A program made the translations under genes and the position numbers. Shown here piece after piece: positions 36,458 to 46,920 of a stretch of DNA of 64,000 nt. The stretch is from Candidatus Puniceispirillum sp. (GTDB taxonomy: Bacteria > Pseudomonadota > Alphaproteobacteria > Puniceispirillales > Puniceispirillaceae). The DNA lies in the NCBI GenBank assembly GCA_028382965.1, contig JAOEUK010000010.1, forward strand, positions 1 through 64,000. The letters run 5' to 3'. The notes below the pieces were generated by a model that was not told the origin of the DNA, made no database searches, and saw only the letters and a program-made list of their open reading frames with translations. Numbering within the stretch: the first letter of the stretch is position 1; each line of letters opens with the position of its first letter.

Positions 36458-37327
36458 TTAACAGCGTAATGATATTTTGCTACGTGCAGCAAGGTCAGTG
36501 ATAAATTGCCATGCAACACGGCCAGAGCGTGATCCGCGCCCGATTGACCATGCTAATGCTTCCTGTCGTACATCAATGCTTCCGGTTTTAATATTATAAA
36601 ATTTTATATATCCATCAACCATTTCTAAATAAGTATCTTGGTCAATTGAGTGAAACCCAATCCACAAACCAAAACGATCAGACAATGAGACAGTTTCTTC
36701 AGTGGTTTCTGACGGATTGATTGCTGTTGAACGCTCATTTTCAATCATTTGCCGTGGCATTAAATGCCGACGGTTTGATGTTGCATAAAATATGATGTTA
36801 TCTGGTCGACCTTCAATTCCACCCTCAAGCGCCGCCTTTAGAGATTTGTATGTACTTTCTCCACTCTCAAAAGCCAGATCATCAGAAAAGATGATAAAAT
36901 ATCGATCAATCTTAGCTAAAAATGACATAAGGTACGGTAAGTCTGAAATATCCTCACGATGTATTTCAACAAGACCAAGGTCAAAACCACGGTCAATAAC
37001 CGTTCCATGAACGGCCTTAACGAGTGATGATTTGCCAGTACCACGCGCGCCCCACAATAAAGCATTATTTGCTGAGAACCCTGCAACAAATCCCAAAGTG
37101 TTAGTAAGTAAATCGTTTCGCTGCTCGTTAATACCTTTTAACAACTCGATATCAAGGCGATTTACACAATTTACTGACACAAGACGCCGAATATCAGACT
37201 GCCAGACATAGGCATCAGCTTTCTTTAAGGCATCAAACGCCATATTTCTAGGAAACTGCCTTTCAAGTGCATCTGCAATCCGCGTTAGTTGGCTGAGAAG
37301 CGGCGTAATATCGTCTGACTTGATCAT
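36458..37327 (-). CDS. DUF815-family AAA ATPase
   Basis: 289 residues with Walker A WGARGTGKSS, Walker B FIIFSDDLAFE, and ATSNRRHLMPRQM as the sensor-1 and adjacent segment. DUF815 ATPases are widespread in Proteobacteria near nlpD and yajC, but their cellular job is not established. The gene faces the M23 gene and is divergent from yajC. Confidence 0.85.
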   Translation of the reverse strand: MIKSDDITPLLSQLTRIADALERQFPRNMAFDALKKADAYVWQSDIRRLVSVNCVNRLDIELLKGINEQRNDLLTNTLGFVAGFSANNALLWGARGTGKSSLVKAVHGTVIDRGFDLGLVEIHREDISDLPYLMSFLAKIDRYFIIFSDDLAFESGESTYKSLKAALEGGIEGRPDNIIFYATSNRRHLMPRQMIENERSTAINPSETTEETVSLSDRFGLWIGFHSIDQDTYLEMVDGYIKFYNIKTGSIDVRQEALAWSIGRGSRSGRVAWQFITDLAARSKISLRC

Positions 37328-37452
37328 TTTTTGCTTCGTCCTATTTTTTTTTCAGAAACTACATAAAAGGGAATATGGGTCATTGCAGCAAAGCGCAAGG
37401 GCGTTTATGGTCCAGTTTAGTATTTTTCAACGATAATTGGAGAAATTCCAAA

Positions 37453-37818
37453 ATGTTTATTACCCCAGCATTCGCGCAATCAGCCGGTGGATTTGCCGAG
37501 GGCGGCTTTGGCCTTTTACCCATCGTTTTTGTGATGGTAATTTTTTACTTCTTGCTAATCCGGCCCCAACAAAAGCGAGCTAAACAGCATAAGGAAATGT
37601 TGTCTGCTATTAGTCGTGGTGACAAAATTGTGACTTCAGGTGGATTAACCGGAACAATTATAAAGGTGGTTGACGACAGTGATACTGTTGAAATTGAAAT
37701 TGCCAAAGATGTAAAAGTTCATGTGGTCAGAGCAATGATTGCGGATGTCAAAAACAAAGCTGGACCCAAAAAAGAGGCGGTCAAAAACAAAGCTGGACCC
37801 AAAAAAAAATCAGTTTAG
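37453..37818 (+). CDS. yajC: Sec translocon accessory protein YajC
   Basis: 121 residues: a short N-terminal segment (MFITPAFAQSAGG), one transmembrane helix (LLPIVFVMVIFYFLLIRPQQKR) and a soluble domain with GDKIVTSGGLTGTI. The ATG at 37453 with GGAG upstream is chosen over an earlier in-frame codon. The C-terminus contains VKNKAGPKK twice, encoded by an exact 27-base repeat at 33-base spacing (37747 and 37780), a recent duplication. It precedes secD and secF. Confidence 0.92.
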   Translation: MFITPAFAQSAGGFAEGGFGLLPIVFVMVIFYFLLIRPQQKRAKQHKEMLSAISRGDKIVTSGGLTGTIIKVVDDSDTVEIEIAKDVKVHVVRAMIADVKNKAGPKKEAVKNKAGPKKKSV

Positions 37819-37922
37819 TTTAAATTAAACTGTCTGTGAAATGAGTGTTTTTTTTTCTTTGTCGTCATTCTATTCCGTTTGTTAAGTTTTTAAATATATC
37901 TACAGCCAAGAGTGCTTTCATT

Positions 37923-39476
37923 ATGTTGCAATTCGAGCTTTGGAAAAAACTGCTTGTACTCCTCATTGCGTTTGTAGGGATTGTTTACGCGCTTCCCAAC
38001 ATCGTTGGCAACAATGACGGTGCAGGTTTTTTACCTGGTAAGCAAATCAATCTGGGCCTTGATCTTCAGGGCGGATCACACCTTCTGCTGCGCGTTGACG
38101 TCGATGCGGTTAAGAAGGAACGGTTGGAAGATCTTGGCGAATCGATTAGGCGTGACTTTCGTGGTAAAAAAATTCGGTTTAGTGACCTTAATGTAGGTAG
38201 TGATGCGGTCTCCTTAACTGTTCGCGACATGGACGTGAATAAGATAGTCCAGAAGATCTTTACTGATTATGGTAATGATTTCAGTACAGAGAATGAAGGA
38301 CGGGTCTACAAACTTGTATTTAACGAGGTAGGATTTGCCGCCATGCAAACCCGTACAGTTGATCAATCAATTGAAATTATTCGCCGACGCCTTGATCCAG
38401 ACGGTACAAAAGAGCCGATCATACAGCGGCAAGGGCTTGACCGCATTCTGGTTCAACTTCCCGGAGTTGGCGACCCTGAAGCTGTAAAACGTCTTCTTGG
38501 ACGCACTGCAAAACTAACGTTTCAGCTCGTTGATATGCAGATGACCGCAGCCGAGGCAACGCAGCGGGGCCGTACTCCAGCTGGAACAATGCTGATGGAC
38601 AGCGAAAATGATGATGGCCGCAAATATCTGATTGAAAAACGCGTGATGGTTAGTGGTGAAATGCTAGATGGGGCAACGGCCAATTTTGATCAGAACAACC
38701 GCCCAGCTGTTAGCTTTACCCTTAATTCCAATGGTGCAAGACGGTTTGGCAAGGTGACCGGTGAAAACATTGGACGGCCCTTTGCCATTATTCTTGATGG
38801 AAAGGTTGTATCAGCACCAACAATTCAGTCACAGATTTTTGGTAACGGTCAGATTACAGGTGACTTTTCAGTTGCAGAAACGAACGAGCTGGCGCTCGTT
38901 TTGCGGGCAGGGGCGCTGCCAGCTCCTCTCATTATTCTGGAAGAAAGGTCAATTGGACCAGGCCTTGGTGCAGATTCAATTGCAGCTGGAAAATTTGCCA
39001 CAATTATTGGTCTTGTTCTTGTTGCGATATATATGGTGTTAAGCTATGGTTTTTTTGGTGGCTTGGCGGTTGGGGCTTTAACAGTCAATATCATCCTGAT
39101 CATAGCTGCACTATCTGCATTACAAGCAACTCTGACCTTGCCAGGAATTGCCGGTATTGTTCTCACTATGGGGATGGCAGTTGATGCGAATGTTCTAGTA
39201 TTCGAACGAATTCGTGAAGAGTTAGCCAAGGGACGGTCAGCCATAGCAGCGATTGAAAGTGGCTATCAGCGTGCTATTTCAACAATTATTGATTCAAACC
39301 TAACTACCTTATTTGCCGCATTATTTTTATATATTTTTGGGTCCGGACCGATTAAGGGTTTTGCAGTAACGCTTGGAATTGGAATTACAACATCCATGTT
39401 TACTGCGGTTATGGTTACACGTCTATTTATTGTCATCTGGGTTGAACGCAAACGCCCCACCAAGTTTGTGCTTTAA
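37923..39476 (+). CDS. secD: Protein translocase subunit SecD
   Basis: 517 residues of the proton-driven SecDF subcomplex that pulls secreted proteins across the inner membrane. INLGLDLQGGSHLLLRVD marks the first periplasmic region, ETNELALVLRAGALPAPL the middle, and GMAVDANVLVFERIREEL the membrane part with the conserved aspartate. Six transmembrane helices are expected. The ATG at 37923 is preferred over an upstream in-frame start that would add 26 residues. Confidence 0.95.
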   Translation: MLQFELWKKLLVLLIAFVGIVYALPNIVGNNDGAGFLPGKQINLGLDLQGGSHLLLRVDVDAVKKERLEDLGESIRRDFRGKKIRFSDLNVGSDAVSLTVRDMDVNKIVQKIFTDYGNDFSTENEGRVYKLVFNEVGFAAMQTRTVDQSIEIIRRRLDPDGTKEPIIQRQGLDRILVQLPGVGDPEAVKRLLGRTAKLTFQLVDMQMTAAEATQRGRTPAGTMLMDSENDDGRKYLIEKRVMVSGEMLDGATANFDQNNRPAVSFTLNSNGARRFGKVTGENIGRPFAIILDGKVVSAPTIQSQIFGNGQITGDFSVAETNELALVLRAGALPAPLIILEERSIGPGLGADSIAAGKFATIIGLVLVAIYMVLSYGFFGGLAVGALTVNIILIIAALSALQATLTLPGIAGIVLTMGMAVDANVLVFERIREELAKGRSAIAAIESGYQRAISTIIDSNLTTLFAALFLYIFGSGPIKGFAVTLGIGITTSMFTAVMVTRLFIVIWVERKRPTKFVL

Positions 39477-39491
39477 GAAGGGTCTTAGCCA

Positions 39492-40427
39492 ATGCGTCTA
39501 AAACTTGTGCCCAGCGATACCTCTATCAATTTTCTTAAATTTTACCGGTTTGCTGGAATTTTTTCTTCATTGCTTGTGTTGGGATCAATCGGTTTATTCG
39601 CCATTGTTGGTCTTAACCTTGGCATTGATTTCAGAGGTGGCATTTTAATTGAAGCCCGTCACAATTCCGGTAAAGCAGACATTGCCAAACTGCGAGGTGA
39701 GCTCGAGACACTGGGTCTTGGAGATATCAGCCTTCAAGGCTTTGGTACTGACACCGATATTCTAGTCCGTATACAGCGTCAGAATGGTGACGAGAAGGCA
39801 CAGATTGCCGCCATTCAACTTGTGAGCAAAACTTTAGGGAATGATTACGATGTCAGGCGTACGGAATTTGTTGGCCCAACCATCGGTGCAGAATTAGCTG
39901 AGAAAGGCATCATGGCTGTTGTCTGTGCCCTTTTAGCAATAATGGTCTATATCTGGTTCCGGTTTGAATGGCAGTTTTCAGTTGCAGCAATTCTTGCCGT
40001 TACGCATGACGTTCTCTCCACGATTGGTCTATTCGCCCTTACCAGTTTTGAGTTTAATCTCGCAACCGTTGCTGCCATTCTGACCATCGCAGGCTATTCG
40101 ATTAATGACACTGTAGTTGTATTCGACCGTGTGCGTGAAAATCTGCGACGTTATAAATCATTCAACCTTGTTGATATCTTAAACAAATCACTAAACGAAA
40201 CTTTGTCACGAACCGTGATGACCTCAGTCACAACCTTGCTAGCGCTTATAGCTATTGTTATATTTGGTGGGGCTGTACTTCGTGATTTTGCAATTGCCAT
40301 GATATGGGGCGTTTTGATAGGCACTTATTCATCAGTGTTTGTCGCTGTTGGATTGCTGTCGCGCTTTGATCTAAAACAGAATGATGATGATGATGGGGTT
40401 GAGACACCGCAATATGAACGGTCCTAA
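39492..40427 (+). CDS. secF: Protein translocase subunit SecF
   Basis: 311 residues, partner of SecD. GLNLGIDFRGGILIEAR is the SecF periplasmic signature, and YSINDTVVVFDRVRENLRRY the conserved cytoplasmic/membrane loop. The 3' end overlaps the following Mth938-like gene by 14 bases. Confidence 0.95.
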   Translation: MRLKLVPSDTSINFLKFYRFAGIFSSLLVLGSIGLFAIVGLNLGIDFRGGILIEARHNSGKADIAKLRGELETLGLGDISLQGFGTDTDILVRIQRQNGDEKAQIAAIQLVSKTLGNDYDVRRTEFVGPTIGAELAEKGIMAVVCALLAIMVYIWFRFEWQFSVAAILAVTHDVLSTIGLFALTSFEFNLATVAAILTIAGYSINDTVVVFDRVRENLRRYKSFNLVDILNKSLNETLSRTVMTSVTTLLALIAIVIFGGAVLRDFAIAMIWGVLIGTYSSVFVAVGLLSRFDLKQNDDDDGVETPQYERS

Positions 40428-40833
40428 TTTTCCAGGTGCACCAAACAAGCTTGTAGATATACAGCCCTTTGAAAATATTGGTGATCTGCAGCTTGTTAAT
40501 GGTTATGGTAATGATGGCTTTCGTGTTTCGGGTGACAGATACATAGGATCAATTCTTTTGTGCCCACGGCGCGTAATTCCCTGGCAGCCACCTGAACATG
40601 CAGATGATCTATCACTTGATTATATCATTCCGCATCTTGGCAAAAAACTGCCACCTTTGTTTATTCTTGGGACTGGTGGAGCTACAAGCGTACCACTAAT
40701 TAAGTTAGCAGAAACATTGAAAATGTTGGGCATTGCGCTGGAAATTATGTCAACCGCTGCGGCTTGCCGTACATGGAATGTGCTGATGAGCGAGGGGCGT
40801 GACGCGGCAACAGGTCTTTATGCGGTTGACTAA
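40414..40833 (+). CDS. Mth938-like domain protein (NDUFAF3 homolog)
   Basis: 139 residues starting at ATG 40414 inside the end of secF. The DGFRVSGDRYIGSILL, LFILGTGGATSVP and STAAACRTWNVLMSEGR segments belong to the Mth938-like/DUF498 family. The mitochondrial member is NDUFAF3, a complex I assembly factor. Linkage to secDF is conserved in alphaproteobacteria and hints at a membrane-complex assembly role. The bacterial biochemistry is unknown. Confidence 0.88.
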   Translation: MNGPNFPGAPNKLVDIQPFENIGDLQLVNGYGNDGFRVSGDRYIGSILLCPRRVIPWQPPEHADDLSLDYIIPHLGKKLPPLFILGTGGATSVPLIKLAETLKMLGIALEIMSTAAACRTWNVLMSEGRDAATGLYAVD

Positions 40834-40837
40834 CAGC

Positions 40838-40890
40838 AAACCACCAAATCATAAAAACCAAACCACCAAACCACCAAATCATAAAAACCA
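40838..40890 (+). repeat. Two copies of a 23-nt repeat at 30-nt spacing
   Basis: The 23-nt unit beginning AAACCACCAAATCATAAAAA occurs exactly at 40838-40860 and 40868-40890, joined by AACCACC. It falls between the Mth938-like and squalene-synthase-like genes. If the latter began further upstream the repeat would encode a KPPNHKNQ duplication. It looks like slippage. Confidence 0.75.
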
Positions 40891-40903
40891 AAACACCAGA
40901 ACA

Positions 40904-41632
40904 ATGACCAATAATTCAACCAAATCCCACTTAGTGAATCGTAATTTTTCAGCCAAGGTGGCTTTGAATGCTTTACGCAACAGCAATCATGAACTTGGCC
41001 GACCATTGGCCCTTTGCTTAATATTTGAATCAGCTGAAAATCAGGCTATGGCAGCATCTGTTTTTGAGCTTGCCATTACCCTTGATACAGCACTTAACAT
41101 TCCTAAAGAGACATTACTTGCCGCTATTCGCATTCAATGGTGGGCTGATGCGTTGAGCAAAACATTTAACGAAAATGTAACCTTGCTAAATCGGTTACAA
41201 GAACATTTTCAAATGCGTTGTGAATTTCAGCAACAGCTTCAGGATATGATTAGTAAGTTTCAAGCAGCTTGCCATAACGAAAATCGTAATAGCGTAGATG
41301 GTTGGGCAGAGGCATGGCGAATTGTTGCCATCCAACTTGGCCATGCAAATGCGTCTGACCTAGCAACGAAAATTGGCGTAAATATGCATTACAAAGTCCG
41401 TAAGAATAAAAGTATTGGACATTCTGCCAGCATTAATAGCGCCGGTATTAATGACCTGAAGAGAAATGATAAGGGAGAATTACGGAGCTGGCTATATATG
41501 GCTGCCTGCCTCAACTTAAAACTGCAAAACGATTTTTCGGACCTCAATCCAAGACGGGTATATTTGGGCTTTGATGATCCAACACTTGTCTGGCGAATTT
41601 TAGGCTGGCATTTCTTTGGCCCACCACGATAG
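40904..41632 (+). CDS. Divergent squalene/phytoene synthase-family protein (NDUFAF6-like)
   Basis: 242 residues from the ATG at 40904. The N-terminal RPLALCLIFESAENQ, LDTALNIPKETLLAAIRIQWWADAL matches the squalene/phytoene synthase-like proteins related to mitochondrial NDUFAF6, another complex I assembly factor. The aspartate-rich DxxxD motifs of true synthases are missing and the middle is shortened and poorly conserved, so prenyl condensation is unlikely. It follows the NDUFAF3-like gene, a recurrent pairing. An earlier start across the 23-nt repeats cannot be excluded. Confidence 0.7.
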   Translation: MTNNSTKSHLVNRNFSAKVALNALRNSNHELGRPLALCLIFESAENQAMAASVFELAITLDTALNIPKETLLAAIRIQWWADALSKTFNENVTLLNRLQEHFQMRCEFQQQLQDMISKFQAACHNENRNSVDGWAEAWRIVAIQLGHANASDLATKIGVNMHYKVRKNKSIGHSASINSAGINDLKRNDKGELRSWLYMAACLNLKLQNDFSDLNPRRVYLGFDDPTLVWRILGWHFFGPPR

Positions 41633-41674
41633 GATATTGAGAATTCGGATCGGGCATATCAAGTAAAACAAAAA

Positions 41675-43039
41675 CTAAACAGTTGTTGGTTCTTGCCGAC
41701 TCCAGTTTTCCATATATGCCAGTGCGCGTTCTGCATAGGCTGCTTTCCGGTCACGTCCTCGCAGACGCCGTCCACGGTCATTTAGCGGTAACTCAGGAAA
41801 CAGCCCAAAATTGACATTCATAGGCTGAAAACTGTCAGCCATCGCACCGCCCGTGATATGTGATAAAATTGCACCATGAGCCGTTTCAATTGGTGGACCT
41901 TGCCATTCAACCCCTTTCGCCTCAGCAGCAGCCATCCGGCCAGCAAGAAGACCAATAGCAGCCGACTCAACATAGCCTTCAACACCTGTGATTTGTCCAG
42001 CAAAACGCACGCTTGGCTTAACCTTTAGACGTAATTGGTTGTCAAGAAGACGAGGCGAATTAATAAATGTGTTGCGATGTAATCCGCCAAGACGCGCAAA
42101 CTGCGCATTCTCAAGGCCAGGAATTGTTTGGAAAACTCTAACTTGCTCTGCATATTTTAGTTTTGTTTGAAACCCAACCATATTGTAAAGAGTTCCAAGT
42201 GCATTATCCTGCCGCAACTGGATTACCGCGTGAGGGCGAGAACCATCATGTTCATTTGTGAGGCCAACTGGTTTCATCGGTCCCCAACGCAGCGTTTCCC
42301 GACCTCGAGACGCCATGATTTCAATTGGCATACAACCATCAAAATAAGGTGTACTTTCCTCCCACTCCTTGAATGACATTTTTTCACCATCCAACAAAGA
42401 ATCTATAAAAATTTCATATTGTAGCAATGTCATAGGACAATTGATGTAATCTTTCCCATCACCCCCATCTGTTGATTTATCATAGCGTGATTGGAACCAG
42501 GCTACATCCATATTTACACTGTCAAAGTGAACTATAGGTGCGATTGCATCAAAAAACGCTAAATCATCTTCACCACCCCATTGCCGAATGGATTTGGCAA
42601 GTTCGGGCGATGTCAAAGGACCTGTGGCAATGATTACCTGTTGCCAATCTTCTGGAAGATCACAAATTTCATCACGCACAACGGTGATCAAAGGATGAGC
42701 AAAAATTTTCGCTTCAACTGCCGCCGAAAATTGATCTCTATCAACCGCTAATGCCCCTCCAGCTGGGACTTTCTCAGCGTCAGCCGCACTCAAAATTAAA
42801 GATCCTAAAAGCCGCATCTCCTGATGAAGAACTCCGATAGCGTTCGCTGTGGCATCATCTGATCGAAATGAGTTTGAACAAACCAGTTCAGCGAGGCCGT
42901 CCCCGTGGTGCGCATCGGTTTTGCGCGTTGGACGCATTTCGTGAAGAACTACCGGCACACCCTTAATAGCGATCTGAAAGGCTGCTTCACAGCCCGCAAG
43001 CCCCCCACCAACAACATGAATAGGCAATAAATCACTCAT
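41675..43039 (-). CDS. trmFO: Folate-dependent tRNA (uracil-54-C5)-methyltransferase
   Basis: A 454-residue flavoprotein that makes ribothymidine at position 54 of tRNA using methylenetetrahydrofolate and FAD. The FAD motif is [12 protein letters not shown] at the N-terminus, followed by [14 protein letters not shown] and [12 protein letters not shown], with the C-terminal [15 protein letters not shown]. It begins six bases after the uvrA stop on the same strand. Confidence 0.95.
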   Translation of the reverse strand: MSDLLPIHVVGGGLAGCEAAFQIAIKGVPVVLHEMRPTRKTDAHHGDGLAELVCSNSFRSDDATANAIGVLHQEMRLLGSLILSAADAEKVPAGGALAVDRDQFSAAVEAKIFAHPLITVVRDEICDLPEDWQQVIIATGPLTSPELAKSIRQWGGEDDLAFFDAIAPIVHFDSVNMDVAWFQSRYDKSTDGGDGKDYINCPMTLLQYEIFIDSLLDGEKMSFKEWEESTPYFDGCMPIEIMASRGRETLRWGPMKPVGLTNEHDGSRPHAVIQLRQDNALGTLYNMVGFQTKLKYAEQVRVFQTIPGLENAQFARLGGLHRNTFINSPRLLDNQLRLKVKPSVRFAGQITGVEGYVESAAIGLLAGRMAAAEAKGVEWQGPPIETAHGAILSHITGGAMADSFQPMNVNFGLFPELPLNDRGRRLRGRDRKAAYAERALAYMENWSRQEPTTV

Positions 43040-43045
43040 AAATTG

Positions 43046-45946
43046 TCACCGTTTTAACACGCGTGCGAGAAAATTCCCAGTATGGGATTTAGCAACTTTA
43101 GCCACAGCTTCTGGCACACCCTCAGCAACTACAAATCCACCTCCATCGCCACCCTCAGGGCCAAGATCAATAACCCAGTCTGCAGTTTTAATAACGTCCA
43201 TATTATGCTCAATCACGATGACTGTGTTGCCCTGATCAACAAGCTCCTGAAGTACTTCAAGCAACTTGGCAATATCATGAAAATGTAAACCAGTGGTTGG
43301 TTCATCAAGAATGTAAATGGTTCGACCAGTGGCGCGCCGCGACAATTCCTTAGACAATTTAACACGCTGTGCCTCACCACCCGATAAAGTGGTTGCCTGC
43401 TGACCAATTCGCACATAGCCAAGCCCAACACGCAACATGGTCTCCAACTTTTCACGTATAGATGGAACCGCTTTGAAATAGTCAACACCTTCTTCTACAG
43501 TCATATCAAGTACGTCAGCAATAGATTTTCCACGCCATGTGATTTCCAAGGTTTCCCTATTGTAACGGCGTCCCTTGCATCCATCGCAAGTTACATATAC
43601 ATCCGGCAGAAAATGCATTTCAATTTTAATTAACCCATCACCTTGACACGACTCACATCGCCCCCCTTTAACATTAAACGAGAAACGACCAAGAGCATAA
43701 CCGCGCGCTTTTGATTCAGGGAGCCCTGCAAACCACTCGCGTATTGGCGTAAAAGCGCCCGTATAGGTTGCTGGATTAGAACGGGGGGTACGCCCAATTG
43801 GTGATTGATTAATATCAACCACTTTATCAAGAAATTCTGATCCATAAATCGCCTTGTGTGGTGCTGGCATCTCTCGTGCATTGTGAAGACTGCGAGCAAG
43901 AGACTTCCACAATGTTTCAAGGACTAGGGTTGATTTTCCTCCACCTGATACACCAGTAACACAAGTCATAACTCCAAGAGGGAAGCTTACTGTAACGCCT
44001 TGCAAGTTATTTCCAGTTGCATTTTCTATCCTGATGAACCGATTCTTGTTTGCCCCACGACGAATTTTAGGAATAGCGATTGCGAGCTTACCTGATAGAT
44101 ATTTTCCAGTAAGAGACTTGGGGTTATCCATCACAGCTTTTGGTGAACCGGCCGCTACAACATGACCACCATGAACGCCAGCACCAGGTCCCATATCAAC
44201 AACATAATCAGCTAACAGGATAGCTTCTTCATCATGTTCAACTACAATAACAGTATTACCAAGATCACGAAGTCGAACTAGAGTTGATAGTAAACGTTCA
44301 TTGTCACGTTGATGCAAACCAATGGAGGGTTCATCTAAGACATAAAGAACACCTGTTAATCCCGAACCAATTTGAGAAGCAAGACGGATACGTTGGGACT
44401 CCCCTCCTGACAAAGTGCCAGAATTACGAGACATAGATAAATAGCTAAGTCCAACATTAACCAGGAACCCAAGCCTTTCATTAATTTCCTTTAAAATACG
44501 CGCAGCAATTTCTGAGTCCTGACCAGTTAGTTTATCATTAAGGTCAATAAACCATTTACGAGTATCAGCAATTGACAAGCGCGCAACATCAGATATGTCA
44601 CATTGACTGATTTTAACAGCCAGTGCTTCATTTTTTAAACGTTTTCCATTACAGCCTTGGCAAGGCTGATTTGCACGAAACTTTTCCAGTTCATCACGTA
44701 CCCAAGACGAATCTGTCTCACGGTGTCTCCTTATCAAATTGGGCATTACTCCTTCAAAGGGTTTAGTAGTCCTGTACGATCGCATGCCATCGTCAAACTC
44801 CATTGTTACGGGTATTTTGCCAGAACCACTAAGGATAATAGACTGAACATCATTTTCTAAATCATCAAATGGCAAATCCAACGAAAACTTAAACTGTTTT
44901 GCCAACGATTCGAGAGTCTGAAGATAATAGCGAGAACTACTAGAAGACCAAGGTGCTAAAGCCCCATTCCGCAAGCTGATCTGTCGATCAGGAACAATGA
45001 GCTGTTCATCAAAGTGACTGCTTACTCCAAGACCATCACAAGATGGACAGGCCCCGTAAGGATTGTTAAATGAGAACAGACGCGGTTCAATTTCATCAAT
45101 GGTGAAACCAGACTCAGGACAAGCAAATCTTGCGGAAAAGACAATACGTTCATCCTGATCGGCGTAATCAGCGAATACTAGTCCATCACTGATTCCTAAT
45201 GCTGTTTCAAGGGAGTCCGCAAGGCGTGTTGCAAGCTCATCAAGATCTCCAACGATAACAACTCGATCAACAACAACTTCGATATCATGTTTCTTTTGTT
45301 TGTCCAGAGTTGGCGTATCATCAACATCATAAATTTCACCATTGATACGGACACGGCTAAATCCTTTGCGGTGAAGCTCCGCCAATTCTTTTCTATATTC
45401 ACCCTTTCGGCCCCGAACAATTGGGGCCAAGAGAAAAAGCCTTGTATCCTCATCAAGACCCAACAGAACATCAACCATTTGACTTACTGTCTGGCTACGT
45501 ATTGGCAAACCGGTAGCTGGGGAGTACGGAATCCCAATGCGAGCCCAGAGAAGACGCATGTAGTCATAAATTTCAGTGACTGTTCCCACGGTAGAACGCG
45601 GATTTCGTGAGGTAGTTTTTTGTTCAATTGCAATAGCAGGCGACAAGCCTTCAATTAAATCCACGTCAGGCTTATTCATCATATCAAGAAATTGTCGTGC
45701 ATATGCTGATAAAGATTCTACATAGCGACGTTGTCCCTCGGCATAGATAGTGTCAAATGCTAATGACGACTTCCCTGACCCTGACAAGCCAGTAAGAACA
45801 ACTAGTTGATCACGAGGCAGATCAATATCCACATTGGCAAGATTATGCTCGCGTGCACCACGTACCGAGATCACCCGTGGCTCTACAGCAGCGTCGATGC
45901 GGAACGTTTGCTTGGCTAGCTCTACTTTATTTTTTTTATTTTGCAT
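43046..45946 (-). CDS. uvrA: Excinuclease ABC subunit A
   Basis: Nucleotide-excision-repair damage sensor of 966 residues. It has two ABC modules (Walker [10 protein letters not shown] and GVSGGGKST; signatures [12 protein letters not shown] and [12 protein letters not shown]) and zinc-finger cysteines in CPSCDGLG and [14 protein letters not shown]. The ATG at 45946 is preferred over a TTG seven codons upstream. It is divergent from ssb. Confidence 0.97.
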   Translation of the reverse strand: MQNKKNKVELAKQTFRIDAAVEPRVISVRGAREHNLANVDIDLPRDQLVVLTGLSGSGKSSLAFDTIYAEGQRRYVESLSAYARQFLDMMNKPDVDLIEGLSPAIAIEQKTTSRNPRSTVGTVTEIYDYMRLLWARIGIPYSPATGLPIRSQTVSQMVDVLLGLDEDTRLFLLAPIVRGRKGEYRKELAELHRKGFSRVRINGEIYDVDDTPTLDKQKKHDIEVVVDRVVIVGDLDELATRLADSLETALGISDGLVFADYADQDERIVFSARFACPESGFTIDEIEPRLFSFNNPYGACPSCDGLGVSSHFDEQLIVPDRQISLRNGALAPWSSSSSRYYLQTLESLAKQFKFSLDLPFDDLENDVQSIILSGSGKIPVTMEFDDGMRSYRTTKPFEGVMPNLIRRHRETDSSWVRDELEKFRANQPCQGCNGKRLKNEALAVKISQCDISDVARLSIADTRKWFIDLNDKLTGQDSEIAARILKEINERLGFLVNVGLSYLSMSRNSGTLSGGESQRIRLASQIGSGLTGVLYVLDEPSIGLHQRDNERLLSTLVRLRDLGNTVIVVEHDEEAILLADYVVDMGPGAGVHGGHVVAAGSPKAVMDNPKSLTGKYLSGKLAIAIPKIRRGANKNRFIRIENATGNNLQGVTVSFPLGVMTCVTGVSGGGKSTLVLETLWKSLARSLHNAREMPAPHKAIYGSEFLDKVVDINQSPIGRTPRSNPATYTGAFTPIREWFAGLPESKARGYALGRFSFNVKGGRCESCQGDGLIKIEMHFLPDVYVTCDGCKGRRYNRETLEITWRGKSIADVLDMTVEEGVDYFKAVPSIREKLETMLRVGLGYVRIGQQATTLSGGEAQRVKLSKELSRRATGRTIYILDEPTTGLHFHDIAKLLEVLQELVDQGNTVIVIEHNMDVIKTADWVIDLGPEGGDGGGFVVAEGVPEAVAKVAKSHTGNFLARVLKR

Positions 45947-45989
45947 GGGATTGTATAGACCAGCCAAGCAGCTATTTGCTAGTCTTTTT

Positions 45990-46017
45990 AATCACTTTTA
46001 TTCATGAAAAAGTGATT
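45990..46017. promoter_or_regulatory. 10-bp inverted repeat in the uvrA-ssb divergent region
   Basis: AATCACTTTT (45990-45999) and AAAAGTGATT (46008-46017) are perfectly complementary around an 8-base loop, 44 bases upstream of uvrA. I see no GTTC-N7-GTTC LexA box of the alphaproteobacterial type nearby. It could be an operator or a leader hairpin for uvrA. Confidence 0.4.
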
Positions 46018-46209
46018 TGCGGCTTTCACAAAGACCAGACTTTATGGATTGAACTTTCAAACCTAAAAAAATACTGTATCATATGAATTAGTGAGTACTT
46101 TTTTGGTCTTGTTATACACTTTGCAGTTTGTGTATTCTAAAATTCAATTTTTTTAATAAGTTCAGCTATAGTAGCTGAAAATACATCTTGAATTAGGAGT
46201 TAGATCTCA

Positions 46210-46704
46210 ATGGCGGGTAGCGTTAATAAAGTCATGTTGGTGGGTAATTTGGGACGCGATCCTGAAGTGCGTTCAACACAAGACGGAAACAAGATTGTTA
46301 ATTTGTCTCTTGCAACATCTGAGCGCTGGAAAGACAAAAATTCAGGGGAGCAAAAGGAACGAACCGAGTGGCACAGAGTTGTTATTTTTAATGAAAACCT
46401 AGCCCGGATTGCTGAACAATACCTTCGCAAAGGATCAACTTGTTATATAGAAGGCCAATTACAATCACGTAAATGGACAGATAATCAAGGTGCAGAAAAA
46501 TATACAACTGAGGTTGTTTTGCAACGATTTCGGGGCGAATTAACCTTGCTGGGTGGGCGCGCAGATACATCCAGCGTGAGTGATAGCGTTGGATTTGGCG
46601 CTGGTGAGGTCACCTATGACCAAACGCCGCCAGGAGGGGGTAGCCAATCAAGCCCACCTCCAATGCGCAGTACAAATGATATGGATGATGATATTCCTTT
46701 TTAA
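46210..46704 (+). CDS. ssb: Single-stranded DNA-binding protein
   Basis: 164 residues: OB fold (1-110; VNKVMLVGNLGRDPEVR, ERTEWHRVVIFNE), a glycine/serine/proline linker and the acidic tip DDDIPF that binds repair and replication partners. A clear terminator follows. Confidence 0.97.
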   Translation: MAGSVNKVMLVGNLGRDPEVRSTQDGNKIVNLSLATSERWKDKNSGEQKERTEWHRVVIFNENLARIAEQYLRKGSTCYIEGQLQSRKWTDNQGAEKYTTEVVLQRFRGELTLLGGRADTSSVSDSVGFGAGEVTYDQTPPGGGSQSSPPPMRSTNDMDDDIPF

Positions 46705-46728
46705 TTCAATGCATTAAAAGCTAAAGTT

Positions 46729-46769
46729 AAAGTGGTGTCTTGTAAGTCAATGCGGTCACCACTTTTTTT
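46729..46769 (+). terminator. Rho-independent terminator after ssb
   Basis: AAAGTGGTG (46729-46737) pairs with CACCACTTT (46757-46765), followed by further Ts to 46769. It lies 25 bases after the ssb stop. Confidence 0.75.
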
Positions 46770-46841
46770 ATGGAAAAAACAACTAAAAATACAATATTTA
46801 GTGTCCTATCCAGCCTAAATCATGTAAATATAGTGTTAAAT

Positions 46842-46856
46842 TAATGATCATCATTA
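46842..46856. promoter_or_regulatory. 15-bp palindrome upstream of gyrA
   Basis: TAATGATCATCATTA has 7-bp arms around a single base, 65 bases before gyrA. It could be a regulator site in the gyrA promoter; no regulator is suggested by the sequence. Confidence 0.3.
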
Positions 46857-46920
46857 TGATTGTTACCGACCCACGAAGGGGTCCTTAATTGAGGCTTTTG
46901 CAGGCAGAAAGAACTACAGC

